A stretch of 64,000 nucleotides of DNA from Buttiauxella sp049686335. Lineage in GTDB: Bacteria > Pseudomonadota > Gammaproteobacteria > Enterobacterales > Enterobacteriaceae. The position numbers were made by a program, and so were the translations under genes. Shown here one piece after another: positions 1-8,639 of the stretch (positions are counted from its first letter, which is position 1; each line of letters opens with the position of its first letter). The notes under the pieces were generated by a model, which was not told where the DNA came from, searched no databases, and saw only the letters and a list, made by a program, of their open reading frames with translations. The stretch spans positions 124,001 through 188,000 of the forward strand of contig NZ_JBAVHX010000004.1 in NCBI RefSeq assembly GCF_049686335.1, written 5' to 3'.

Positions 1-82
1 ATGGGCCGAATAATCACTTACCTGTGTAAGCTCATCGGGACTCGCTCACTTGCCGCCTTCGTGCATCTCAAATTATTTAGGA
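1..82. repeat. ERIC (IRU) element, left end cut by window
   Basis: The sequence resembles the right-hand two thirds of an enterobacterial ERIC repeat: a CACTTAC...GTAAGCTC palindromic core, then ACTCGCTCACTTGCCGCC, and a TCAAATTATTTAGG end. It is non-coding and lies directly ahead of the LysR gene at 92. The left end is beyond or at the window edge, so the full length is unknown. Confidence 0.75.
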
Positions 83-91
83 TGATAGATA

Positions 92-958
92 ATGAATTAC
101 TCCCCTGAATCCCTGGAAGCCTTTTTGCAGGCGGTAGAAACCGGATCGTTTTCTGCGGCTGCGCGCAAACTTAAGAAAAGCCAGTCAACGATAAGCAGCG
201 CGATTGCCAATCTGGAGGCCGATTTAGGCGTAACGCTGTTTGACCGCCAGAGCCGTCAACCGGTGTTAACCGCCCAGGGGCAGCATGTGTTGCCGTATGT
301 CCAATCCATCATGGCGGCTGGCGAGCGGCTAAATGAAGTTTCGGTACGCCTGGCCGCAGACGTGGAGCCACGCCTGAGTTTTGTGCTGTCAGATGTCTGG
401 CAAACCGCGCATCACGAAGCCATCCTGCAGCGTTTTTCTCAACGCTTCCCTGACATCGAGTTTGAATGTTTGATTGCAGAAGATGATGACGTTATCGACC
501 TGATTCAGAATGGTCGTGCGCACGTTGGCGTGTTGCGGGTGCAGCCGCGCTACCCGGTAGATGTCACCGTGGCGCGATTACAGGTCGGTGCGGAAATGGG
601 GATTTATATTCATCGGCAGCATGAGTTAGCGCAACGGGAAGTCGTCGAAATGGACCATTTACAGACGGTGCGCCAACTTTGCCTGAGTACTTTTACCGAT
701 CCATCACGTCATAAAAGCGGTGGCCCGATGTGGTCTTCACCGTCGTTGTTGATGCTGCTGGAGATGGCGGAACAAGGTTTTGGATGGGGGATTTTGCCGC
801 GCTGGCTGGTGGAGCAATTTGGGCACGATATTTTGCGGGAGTTGCCGGTTGCAGGCTGGCCGCAACGCATTGATGTGGATGTTGTGTGGTCAAATAAAAC
901 GCCCCCGGGTCATGCAGGGCGATGGATGATTGATCAGTTGCGGGCGCAGATCCCTTAA
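92..958 (+). CDS. LysR-family transcriptional regulator
   Basis: A 288-residue protein of normal LysR length. Residues about 5-62 form the N-terminal winged helix-turn-helix (SFSAAARKLKKSQSTISSAI, then LFDR), and the rest is a periplasmic-binding-protein-like effector domain. The ATG at 92 follows GGATGATAGATA, a modest ribosome site. The gene stands alone between an ERIC element and a REP cluster and converges on rlhA, so no target operon is implied by position. I do not recognise the subgroup, and the effector is unknown. LysR proteins usually act as tetramers that regulate divergent or nearby genes; the divergent partner, if any, lies left of the window. Confidence 0.85.
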   Translation: MNYSPESLEAFLQAVETGSFSAAARKLKKSQSTISSAIANLEADLGVTLFDRQSRQPVLTAQGQHVLPYVQSIMAAGERLNEVSVRLAADVEPRLSFVLSDVWQTAHHEAILQRFSQRFPDIEFECLIAEDDDVIDLIQNGRAHVGVLRVQPRYPVDVTVARLQVGAEMGIYIHRQHELAQREVVEMDHLQTVRQLCLSTFTDPSRHKSGGPMWSSPSLLMLLEMAEQGFGWGILPRWLVEQFGHDILRELPVAGWPQRIDVDVVWSNKTPPGHAGRWMIDQLRAQIP

Positions 959-963
959 GGGAA

Positions 964-1114
964 TGTCGGATGACGCTTACGCTTATCCGACCTACAAAAC
1001 CCTAGCCATATCAGTCACGTTGCCACGTAGGTCGGATAAGCACAGCGTCATCCGACAGAAAAAACCAAAGCCATATCAGTCACGTAGGTCGGATAAGCGC
1101 AGCGTCATCCGACA
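964..1114. repeat. Three REP-type palindromes (BIME)
   Basis: Three imperfect palindromes with arms GTCGGATGACGC and GCTTATCCGAC lie at 964-995, 1027-1057 and 1084-1114. The first is inverted relative to the other two. The last two share the preceding CATATCAGTCACGT spacer, so a spacer-plus-REP unit was tandemly copied. They sit between the convergent LysR gene and rlhA, where such elements commonly limit transcription read-through and protect mRNA 3' ends. Confidence 0.9.
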
Positions 1115-1118
1115 ATGT

Positions 1119-3077
1119 TTATTTGCGCGGCAATGTCTTCAACAACTCATCCGGGCTGATTGACGCCACCACATCGCTGCCCGGTAACGGCATTTTGAGG
1201 ATATGGTTCTTCATCTTCCCGATAACGTGCATTTCACACGGCTTGCAATCAAACTTCAGCGTCAGAACTTCGTCCTGATGAATCAATTGCATTGGCGTAG
1301 CACGCCAGCTTTTTACTGAGCCTTTCGCCTGTTTCGGGCACAAGTTAAAAGCAAAACGCAGACAATGCTTGGTGATCATCACCGGCACTTCGCCCTTCTC
1401 TTCGTGCGCTTCATACGCGGCATCAATCAATTTCACGCCGTAACGCTGATAAAACTCGCGTGCTTTGTGGTTGTAGACGTTCGCCAGGAACGTCAGGTGT
1501 TCGTCCGGATAGACTGGTGCCGGTACGCTCACCGCTTTGCGGCTACCGCGTTGGTATTGCTGCAAGCGCGCGTCGCTCAACTCATCAATCGCTTCACGAC
1601 GTAACTGGTTCAGCTGGCTGTTAGGAATAAACAGCGCGGCCGGTAAATTCAGGTCAACTTTACGTGCCTGATACATCGTTTGCCCCAGTTTCCCGAGGCT
1701 GTCGCGCAGGTTGGAATAAGCTTTTTCAGGGTTATTCGCCACTTCAAACTGCCCTTCCAGGGTTTTGCTGACACTGACACCGTCTTCACTGGTAACAGTC
1801 AAAACCAGTTGTTCCTGCCAGCCGCTTAACTCCATATCCACCGCAATGCGACGTTCGCTGGAGGTTTTGGTCAGCGCCTGTTGCCAGTTATGGTCAAGGT
1901 TCCGGTTTAGCGGATGATTCGGACGCACGTTTTTCAGCGTTTCCGGCATCTCATTTGGCCAGACGCGGTACTGATTTTTACCGGTTTTCTCCACGGTATT
2001 CGCACGGAAACCGACGATTTCACGTTTAATCAGCACGTTCAGACCATCACCATTGGTCAGGGTATCGGTGACATTCACATCGAGGAAATCTTTGCCGACT
2101 TTCAGCACTTCGCCCACTGGCAGACCGATGTATTTAGGTGAGTCAAAGGCACCGATATCGATTTTGCGCTCGTTAACAAAGTAATCGGTGCTGCCGCGGT
2201 GGAAAGTTTTATCCGGCGAGGGGATAAAGAAATGCGAAGTCACACCCGCTGACGCGCGAACTAAATCGGTGCGCTGCTCCATTAATTCATCAAGCAACTG
2301 GCGGTAATACGAGGTGATGTTTTTCACATAGCTCATATCTTTGTAGCGCCCTTCAATCTTGAAGGAACGCACGCCCGCATCGACCAGTGCGGCCAGGTTG
2401 GCGCTCTGATCATTGTCTTTCATCGACAACAGGTGTTTTTCATAAGCCACAACGCGGCCCTGATCGTCTTTAAGGGTATAGGGCAAACGGCATGCCTGGG
2501 AACAATCACCCCGGTTCGCACTGCGCCCTGTCTGAGCGTGAGAGATATTACACTGCCCGGAATACGCCACGCACAACGCCCCGTGAATAAAGAATTCAAT
2601 GGTGGCGTCGACGTTTTCGTGGATAGCGCGAATTTGGTTGAGGTTCAGTTCACGCGCCAGCACGATTTGCGAGAAACCGACATCCGACAAAAACTTCGCC
2701 TTTTCCACGCTACGAATGTCGCACTGAGTACTGGCGTGGATTTCAATAGGTGGGAGGTCCATTTCCATCACGCCCATGTCCTGCACAATCAGCGCATCGA
2801 CACCGGCCTGATACAGGTCGTGGATCATGCGGCGCGCCGGTTCGAGTTCGTTGTCATGCAAAATGGTGTTGAGGGTGACGAAAATCTTCGCCCCATAACG
2901 ATGAGCAAACGGCACCAGTTCTGCCAGGTCTTGCAGGCTGTTACCGGCATTATGGCGAGCGCCAAAGCCAGGCCCACCGATGTAGACCGCATCCGCACCA
3001 TGCAAAATAGCTTCGCGGGCGATGGCGGTGTCACGGGCAGGACTGAGTAGTTCAAGATGATTGGCGTGCAGGCGCAT
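1119..3077 (-). CDS. rlhA: 23S rRNA C2501 hydroxylase RlhA (U32 family)
   Basis: A 652-residue orthologue of E. coli RlhA (YdcP), similar over its whole length. RlhA hydroxylates C2501 of 23S rRNA, a modification known to depend on prephenate and iron. The U32 peptidase-type domain occupies roughly residues 80-320 and has the four conserved cysteines at 169, 176, 192 and 196 (LCVAYSGQC and GDCSQAC), expected to hold an Fe-S cluster. The start MRLHANHLELLSPARD aligns with the E. coli N-terminus. The gene is monocistronic, ends 5 nt from a REP, and is divergent from the GGDEF-EAL gene at 3361. Confidence 0.95.
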   Translation of the reverse strand: MRLHANHLELLSPARDTAIAREAILHGADAVYIGGPGFGARHNAGNSLQDLAELVPFAHRYGAKIFVTLNTILHDNELEPARRMIHDLYQAGVDALIVQDMGVMEMDLPPIEIHASTQCDIRSVEKAKFLSDVGFSQIVLARELNLNQIRAIHENVDATIEFFIHGALCVAYSGQCNISHAQTGRSANRGDCSQACRLPYTLKDDQGRVVAYEKHLLSMKDNDQSANLAALVDAGVRSFKIEGRYKDMSYVKNITSYYRQLLDELMEQRTDLVRASAGVTSHFFIPSPDKTFHRGSTDYFVNERKIDIGAFDSPKYIGLPVGEVLKVGKDFLDVNVTDTLTNGDGLNVLIKREIVGFRANTVEKTGKNQYRVWPNEMPETLKNVRPNHPLNRNLDHNWQQALTKTSSERRIAVDMELSGWQEQLVLTVTSEDGVSVSKTLEGQFEVANNPEKAYSNLRDSLGKLGQTMYQARKVDLNLPAALFIPNSQLNQLRREAIDELSDARLQQYQRGSRKAVSVPAPVYPDEHLTFLANVYNHKAREFYQRYGVKLIDAAYEAHEEKGEVPVMITKHCLRFAFNLCPKQAKGSVKSWRATPMQLIHQDEVLTLKFDCKPCEMHVIGKMKNHILKMPLPGSDVVASISPDELLKTLPRK

Positions 3078-3360
3078 AGTGAATGTGTTTTCTGTGTTAT
3101 GGGCGAAAGGCGGCTATTGTAGTCAGATTAGGCACGTAAGCAAAGATCTGCGCGGCACACAGAAGCTGTGTCCAGGGTCTGGTCTCGATGGGGTATTTTC
3201 CCTGGCTCTGACACAAGGTTAAATAACACGGGGTTAGCTAAAGATGCTGTATTCCATATTGATATAACTTATACTAACCATGAGAATAATTACAAAGTGT
3301 TATCATATTAGACCTGTTTATGTGGGGGCTAATTGAATGACTCAGTTAAGATGATTGCAA
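3078..3360. other. Divergent rlhA / GGDEF-EAL intergenic region
   Basis: 283 nt between two divergent starts. A long-range hairpin can form at about 3168-3216: TGTGTC plus CAGGG on the left, CCCTG plus GACACA on the right, with about 20 nt in between. On the minus strand it would be part of the rlhA leader. The stretch next to 3361 is AT-rich and probably holds the promoter of the GGDEF-EAL gene; I cannot place -10/-35 boxes with confidence. Confidence 0.4.
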
Positions 3361-5316
3361 ATGACAAAAAACATAGAACACTCAAAGCTTTATCAATCGG
3401 AAGGTGTGAGGCTTTTATATAACAACTCATTACCAGGCATTCTGATTACCTTTATTGCTTCTACCACCCTCGCCTTCACTTTTATCAATCAAAACAATTT
3501 CAATGCAAAAACAGCCTGGTGGCTGGTGATGACGGTGGTTCTCGCCGTACGAGTGTTTGATACACGGATGTGGTTAAAATGTGATGCAGAATGCAAAAGC
3601 AAGAAAAGCTGGGTGATTCGCTTCTCTTGTGGATGTTTATTAACGGCGGTCTTGTGGAGCCTGTATGCGGTCTTGTTCTATCAACAATTTTCTATTGAAG
3701 AGCTGAGCACCACCAACGTGATACTCGCGGCAATGGCAGGAGGCGCAACCAGCATACTTTCTGCGAATCTTCTGCTTGCCTCGCTTTATAACATTATTAT
3801 CCTGATGCCGATGTCAATCGTGCTGATGATGCAGCCTGAGCAATATAAATTTAATCTTGGCGGGCTGGGCGTTTGCTTCACGATAATAATGATTATCTCA
3901 TCAGCGCGTTCCGCGAATTATATTAAAGAAGCCATTTTACTGCGTTACAGAAACAAAAAACTCGTCTCGCGCATGGAAGAAACCATCCGCATCAGGACGC
4001 AAGAAGTTTATGAAATCTCGGATAAAGATTCGCTGACCCGCTTATATAATCGAACGGCTTTTTTAGCTGCCGTCGACCGCGTAGAACAGGATTTTAAGCA
4101 ACATCACCTCACCGGCTTTTCAATCTTTTTTATCGACCTGGACGGCTTTAAAAACATCAATGACACGCTCGGCCATAATATTGGCGACAGCGTATTAGTT
4201 AATATCAGCGACCGGTTGAAAAGCTGCAATGCAGAAGACACGCTGATGTGCCGCTGGGGTGGCGATGAATTTATCCTGCTGGTGAAAGAGAGCCAACATC
4301 TGGCCATTAGCACTCTCGCCCATCAAATCACCACCAGCCTTTCTGCGCCGATGAATTTAGGTGACCATACCGTTACCCTCAACGCTACCATTGGCATTGC
4401 GATATGCCCGGAGCACGAGACCTCAATTACCCGCCTGATTCAACTGGCGGACATCGCTATGTATTCGCAAAAAGGTAAATATCCGGAACGCGTGGCGTTT
4501 TATAATCTCTATCTGGAACGCAATCTACGCCGCAAAATCATGCTCAACGAGGCGCTAAAGTTCGCCCTCGAGCGCCAGGAGTTTCGTCTTGTCTACCAGC
4601 CGATTGTCGATGCCGCAGGCAAGATAGTCAGTTTTGAAGCGTTAATGCGCTGGCGTTATGAAGGGCAGGAAATCTCGCCGGTCGAATTTATCCCTTTAAT
4701 GGAACAAAGCGGTCGCATCGTTGACGTCGGCAGCTGGGTGCTGGAAGAGGCCTGTAAAACATTATCCAGGATGCGCGAGGTTCATGCGGAAATCTGTATG
4801 TGCGTGAATATTTCGCTGATTCAGTTTTATGATAAAGGCTTTGTGAATAACGTTAACCGGGTTATTGACGAATATGCCATCCCGGGACATTTGCTACATC
4901 TTGAAGTCACGGAATCGATATTCCAGTCCGATCAAATGCAGATTAACCAAAAAGTCAGCCAGTTACAGCAATGCGGCGTGAAGTTCTCCGTCGATGATTT
5001 CGGCACCGGTTATTCCAGTCTGTCCATCATCCAGAACATGAATATCGATTATATTAAAATTGACCGTTCCTTTATTCAGCACATTGAACAAAAAGGCCTG
5101 TCTATTGTGCAGGCGGTGATGAATATGTCCCAAAGTCTCAATTTTATTGTGATTGCAGAAGGTGTCGAAACTGAGAAGCAACGCCAGATCCTGGAAAATT
5201 GCGGTATTCCCTATATGCAGGGCTACTATTTTTCACGCCCAATGGAGCACCAGGACGCGTTGGTTTATCTGAGGGATCATTTCAATATCATCCGGTCTGT
5301 TGTTAACGGTTTGTAA
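3361..5316 (+). CDS. Membrane-bound GGDEF-EAL protein (c-di-GMP turnover)
   Basis: About 651 residues from ATG 3361 (a TTG six bases upstream is also in frame). Residues 1-195 hold six or seven hydrophobic segments forming a membrane sensor, then a short helical linker, a diguanylate cyclase domain with intact GGDEF (about residue 300) and a phosphodiesterase domain with EAL (about 426). The EAL active-site motifs are all visible: NIS, EVTES, DDFGTG, IKIDRSF, AEGVET and MQGYYFSRP. The RxxD product-inhibition site normally five residues before GGDEF is missing (NAED is in its place). Both activities are therefore possible on paper. The stop is 35 nt from ydcO, so co-transcription is likely. 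The sensor ligand is unknown. Confidence 0.9.
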   Translation: MTKNIEHSKLYQSEGVRLLYNNSLPGILITFIASTTLAFTFINQNNFNAKTAWWLVMTVVLAVRVFDTRMWLKCDAECKSKKSWVIRFSCGCLLTAVLWSLYAVLFYQQFSIEELSTTNVILAAMAGGATSILSANLLLASLYNIIILMPMSIVLMMQPEQYKFNLGGLGVCFTIIMIISSARSANYIKEAILLRYRNKKLVSRMEETIRIRTQEVYEISDKDSLTRLYNRTAFLAAVDRVEQDFKQHHLTGFSIFFIDLDGFKNINDTLGHNIGDSVLVNISDRLKSCNAEDTLMCRWGGDEFILLVKESQHLAISTLAHQITTSLSAPMNLGDHTVTLNATIGIAICPEHETSITRLIQLADIAMYSQKGKYPERVAFYNLYLERNLRRKIMLNEALKFALERQEFRLVYQPIVDAAGKIVSFEALMRWRYEGQEISPVEFIPLMEQSGRIVDVGSWVLEEACKTLSRMREVHAEICMCVNISLIQFYDKGFVNNVNRVIDEYAIPGHLLHLEVTESIFQSDQMQINQKVSQLQQCGVKFSVDDFGTGYSSLSIIQNMNIDYIKIDRSFIQHIEQKGLSIVQAVMNMSQSLNFIVIAEGVETEKQRQILENCGIPYMQGYYFSRPMEHQDALVYLRDHFNIIRSVVNGL

Positions 5317-5351
5317 TGCTATAGTTTGCCGTCAACAATAAGGAAGATATG

Positions 5352-6518
5352 ATGCGCTCGATTTCAATTCCGTTACCCACGGTACTGACAGGGTTTGTCG
5401 CCGTTTTAGTCGGCTACGCCAGTTCAGCTGCCATTATCTGGCAGGCGGCAGAAGCCGCGGGTGCCAGTCCAATGCAAATTGCGGGCTGGCTGACGATGCT
5501 GGGTATTGGCATGGGTATCAGTACGCTGGTGCTGACGATTTGGTATCGCGCACCGATCCTTACCGCCTGGTCAACACCGGGTGCCGCATTACTCGCCACT
5601 AGCCTGCCGGGACAATCGCTGAACGAAGCCGTTGGCGTATTTATCTTCGCTTCGTTTTTGATTCTGCTGTGCGGTGCCACTGGGTTATTCGCCCGTTTAA
5701 TGCGCCTGATCCCCGCCACATTGTCCGCCGCCATGCTCGCTGGGATCCTGTTGCGATTTGGCCTGGATGCCTTTACCTCGTTGCAGGGTAATTTTTTACT
5801 AACCGCGAGTATGCTACTTGGCTGGTTGTTGGCTAAAGTCTGGGCTCCGCGTTACGCGGTTGTGGTCGCCATGGTAGTTGGCCTGCTGGTCTGCGTGATG
5901 GGCGGCCAGTTGCAGCATGGAAACGTGCCGGTTGCGATGGTGATGCCCGAATTTACTGTTCCGCACTTTTCTACCGGCAGCTTGCTCGGTATCGGTATTC
6001 CGTTCTTTCTCGTCACGATGGCGTCACAAAATGCGCCAGGCGTTGCGACGCTCAAAGCCTCGGGTTATGACATCCCTGTCTCACCGCTGATTGTCGTCAC
6101 CGCCGCCATTGCTCTGTTGCTGGCACCATTTGGGGTGTTTTCAGTGTGTATTGCGGCGATCACGGCCGCCATTTGCCAGGGAGCGCAAGCGCATCCTGAT
6201 CCTGCAAAACGCTGGCTGGCTGCCGCGTCGGCGGGAGTATTCTATTTGCTGGCCGGCATTTTTGGCGGCTCAATTACCACGTTGCTCACCACGCTCCCGG
6301 TTGCTTACATCCATACCCTAGCGGGACTGGCATTACTGAGCACCATTGCCGGGAGTTTGTATCAGGCGTTAAACCATGAACGCGAGCGCGATGCCGCGAT
6401 AGTGACCTTTTTAGTCACGGCATCCGGCGTTAATTTGTTGGGGATCGGTTCGGCTTTTTGGGGACTGGTTGCGGGCGGGGTTTGTTACGCGCTGTTCTCA
6501 TTTTCCCGCCGCGCGTAG
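5352..6518 (+). CDS. ydcO: BenE/YdcO-family inner-membrane transporter
   Basis: 388 residues with 11-12 hydrophobic segments, orthologous to E. coli YdcO of the benzoate:H+ symporter (BenE) family. Family hallmarks are TAWSTPGAALL near residue 75 and LVTMASQNAPG near 220. AAGGA at 5340 is 7 nt from the second of two adjacent ATGs (5352), which also matches the E. coli N-terminus; 5349 is the alternative. The E. coli substrate is not firmly known. An aromatic acid would fit the pca genes further right, but that is inference. It follows the GGDEF-EAL gene closely and its last 21 nt overlap the convergent AraC gene. Confidence 0.9.
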   Translation: MRSISIPLPTVLTGFVAVLVGYASSAAIIWQAAEAAGASPMQIAGWLTMLGIGMGISTLVLTIWYRAPILTAWSTPGAALLATSLPGQSLNEAVGVFIFASFLILLCGATGLFARLMRLIPATLSAAMLAGILLRFGLDAFTSLQGNFLLTASMLLGWLLAKVWAPRYAVVVAMVVGLLVCVMGGQLQHGNVPVAMVMPEFTVPHFSTGSLLGIGIPFFLVTMASQNAPGVATLKASGYDIPVSPLIVVTAAIALLLAPFGVFSVCIAAITAAICQGAQAHPDPAKRWLAAASAGVFYLLAGIFGGSITTLLTTLPVAYIHTLAGLALLSTIAGSLYQALNHERERDAAIVTFLVTASGVNLLGIGSAFWGLVAGGVCYALFSFSRRA

Positions 6519-7370
6519 CTGCGAAGGCGTTATACCGAACGAGGCTTTAAAGCGATTGCTGAAATGGCTTGCTGAGCTAAATCCGCAAGCCATCGCAATA
6601 TCGGTCAGGGTTAACGGGCTGTGTTTCACCAGGTTTTCGGCGCGCAACATTCGGCGTTGCATCACATATTGATGCGGGGCCAGCTGGGTTGATTGCTTAA
6701 ACATTCTGGCAAAGTGAAACTCGCTTAAACCGGATTCCAGTGCCAGTTCGCTCAGCGTTAACGGTTCGCTGAGATGCTGTTCAATGTATGCCTGGATATT
6801 ACGTAACACCGCCGGTGCCAGCCCTCCACGCACATTCGGCAATCGCCATTGCACGTTGCTATAGGTCTGAACCAGGTGGGTCAGTAATAAGGTTGATGCG
6901 GTGCTGAGCATTAAATGGTTCGCCCGTTGTTGCCAGTCGCTGCTGAGCAGAAAATGACGATACAACTGCGTAATACGCGGATCCTCACTGAAGATTTTCT
7001 CATCGAGCTGAATAGACGCCGGACTCCGGTCCCAGATTTGCTCCGCGATACTGCGTAAATGCGCATCGGTGCAATACAGATGCACAAACGAAAAATGGTT
7101 ACGGATATCCCAGGTGGTTTCGCCATCTTGCGGCATCAGGCAGAATCTGTCAGGCCCGCCGCCATTTTTCCAGCCTGCCGACGTTTTCTGATACGTTTCA
7201 TAGCCTTCATTCACGTACATGCTTAACGTGTGGTGGTTGCTGCATTGCGTCACGCGATCGAGGCTGTTTGACCACGCCGACAACTGGATACCCGATCCCA
7301 GCTGTACGTTATCTTCCAGCACGGCGTTGTGCTGGCGAAGATTTTCAAAAGCGTGATACGGCTGGGTCAT
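6498..7370 (-). CDS. AraC-family transcriptional regulator
   Basis: 290 residues. The C-terminal about 100 residues contain the two helix-turn-helix motifs of the AraC/XylS family (LSELALESGLSEFHFARMFK and IAMACGFSSASHFSNRFK, then FGITPSQLR). The N-terminal half is a cupin-like ligand domain without a recognisable specificity signature. The gene is divergent from the EamA transporter at 7549 with a 178-nt gap, so that transporter is the most likely target. Its 3' end overlaps ydcO by 21 nt tail to tail. Confidence 0.88.
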   Translation of the reverse strand: MTQPYHAFENLRQHNAVLEDNVQLGSGIQLSAWSNSLDRVTQCSNHHTLSMYVNEGYETYQKTSAGWKNGGGPDRFCLMPQDGETTWDIRNHFSFVHLYCTDAHLRSIAEQIWDRSPASIQLDEKIFSEDPRITQLYRHFLLSSDWQQRANHLMLSTASTLLLTHLVQTYSNVQWRLPNVRGGLAPAVLRNIQAYIEQHLSEPLTLSELALESGLSEFHFARMFKQSTQLAPHQYVMQRRMLRAENLVKHSPLTLTDIAMACGFSSASHFSNRFKASFGITPSQLRAAGK

Positions 7371-7548
7371 GGCGAACTACCATCAAAGTTAAGAACTGAC
7401 AGTTTATGTAGTGCGCCAGCCTGTTACCAGCCATTCACATTCCCCGGGTAAAAAAAAACCGCAAGAATATGCAAGTTCAGCAACGGCATGAAAGCATGCA
7501 TGTACGTATGCGCCGATACTCCCGCTATCCGTTTGGGGAGATAACAAA

Positions 7549-8475
7549 ATGAATGCATTACTTTATATTTCTGTGGTGGTGATTTGGGGAACGACCTGGC
7601 TTGCAATCTACATGCAGCAAGGTGTGGTCTCCGTGCCCGTTTCTATTTTCTGGCGTTTTGCTGTTGCCGCGGTGGTGATGCTTATCGTGCTGCGCGCGTT
7701 GGGGCGTTTACGTCGTATCAGTTTGCGCGACCACTTGTTCTGTATGCTGCAAGGCGGCTGTGTATTCGGCTTCAATTTCGTCTGTTTTTATCATGCGGCG
7801 GCGTATATCAGCTCCGGACTTGAGTCAGTAATATTTTCCATGGCGGTGCTGTTTAACGCGGTTAATAGCCTGATTTTCTTCCGCCAGCGCCCTTCTAAAA
7901 ACTTACTGCCAGCAGCGGTGCTCGGTATTTCTGGTGTTGTCGCGCTGTTCTGGCACGATCTGGTTGCCACACAACTGGCACCCTCACTGCTGATGGGCAT
8001 CGGATTAAGCGCGCTCGGCACGTTTGGTTTTTCCCTGGGGAATATGATCAGCACCCGCCATCAACGCCGTGGGCTGGAGACGCTGTCGACCAATACTTAC
8101 GCGATGTTTTATGGCACCGTGATTATGGGTGTGCTGGCATTGCTGCGTGGGGATTCGTTTATGCCCGAGTTCACGTTGCGCTACCTCGGCTCACTATTCT
8201 ATCTGGCGATTTTCGGCTCGGTGATTGCCTTTGGGGCTTATTTCACTCTGGTGGGTCGCATCGGTGCCAGCCAGGCCGCTTACAGTACGCTGCTGTTCCC
8301 GCTGGTTGCGCTGAGTCTTTCCACTATTTATGAAGGTTATGTCTGGCACAGCAACGCCATTATTGGGCTGGTGATGATCCTGTTTGGGAATCTGGTGATG
8401 TTCTCAAAACCGGGGATGTTCAACTTCCTGACGCTGCGCTTATCCGGCCTACGAAGAGAAAAAAAAGGGAGCTAA
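7549..8475 (+). CDS. EamA/DMT-family transporter
   Basis: 308 residues with ten hydrophobic segments in two repeated five-helix EamA halves (the second starts near residue 145), typical of the drug/metabolite exporter superfamily. GTTWLAIYMQQGVVSV near residue 15 and GSVIAFGAYFTLVGRIGA near 225 are family-type. A GGGGAG ribosome site precedes ATG 7549. Divergent from an AraC regulator. The last residues (LRLSGLRREKKGS) are encoded by the right half of a REP-like palindrome followed by the stem of a terminator, and the stop codon TAA is the hairpin loop. The substrate cannot be told from sequence. Confidence 0.88.
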   Translation: MNALLYISVVVIWGTTWLAIYMQQGVVSVPVSIFWRFAVAAVVMLIVLRALGRLRRISLRDHLFCMLQGGCVFGFNFVCFYHAAAYISSGLESVIFSMAVLFNAVNSLIFFRQRPSKNLLPAAVLGISGVVALFWHDLVATQLAPSLLMGIGLSALGTFGFSLGNMISTRHQRRGLETLSTNTYAMFYGTVIMGVLALLRGDSFMPEFTLRYLGSLFYLAIFGSVIAFGAYFTLVGRIGASQAAYSTLLFPLVALSLSTIYEGYVWHSNAIIGLVMILFGNLVMFSKPGMFNFLTLRLSGLRREKKGS

Positions 8476-8482
8476 GCTCCCT
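8461..8482. terminator. Bidirectional hairpin over the EamA stop codon
   Basis: GGGAGC-TAA-GCTCCC is preceded by eight A residues. The A-run becomes a U-run for transcripts from the right, so it reads best as a terminator for leftward transcription, with weak T content on the other side. An almost identical copy lies at 8611-8634. Confidence 0.6.
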
Positions 8483-8515
8483 CAGATTGCTGACAAAGGG
8501 TGATAAAGGTGTTTT

Positions 8516-8590
8516 GTAGGGTGGATAAGCGTTAGCGTCATCCACCTTTTGCGCCAGTGGTGTCGGATGACGCTGCGCTTATCCGACCTG
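8516..8590. repeat. Two REP-type palindromes
   Basis: Two palindromes in opposite orientation (8516-8546 with GGTGGATAAGC arms, 8561-8590 with GTCGGATGACGC arms) between the convergent EamA gene and ydcL. Confidence 0.85.
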
Positions 8591-8610
8591 CGAAGAGGTT
8601 TGTCATCCGC

Positions 8611-8634
8611 AAAAAAAGGGAGCTAAGCTCCCTT
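8611..8634. terminator. Second copy of the GGGAGC-TAA-GCTCCC terminator
   Basis: Seven A residues, GGGAGC, TAA, GCTCCC, then TTT. It is a second copy of the hairpin at 8461, 151 nt away, and lies directly behind ydcL (stop at 8640). It can end ydcL transcription, and with its T-run also rightward transcripts. Confidence 0.65.
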
Positions 8635-8639
8635 TAGTT

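Noticed and set aside
2433..3050. Open frame of about 205 codons on the strand opposite rlhA
   Set aside because: It lies wholly inside rlhA, has no recognisable domain, and its composition is that expected from the complement of a GC-biased gene.
6498..6518. Frameshift or truncation because ydcO and the AraC gene overlap
   Set aside because: Both proteins have full-length, family-like C-termini; a 21-nt tail-to-tail overlap is normal.
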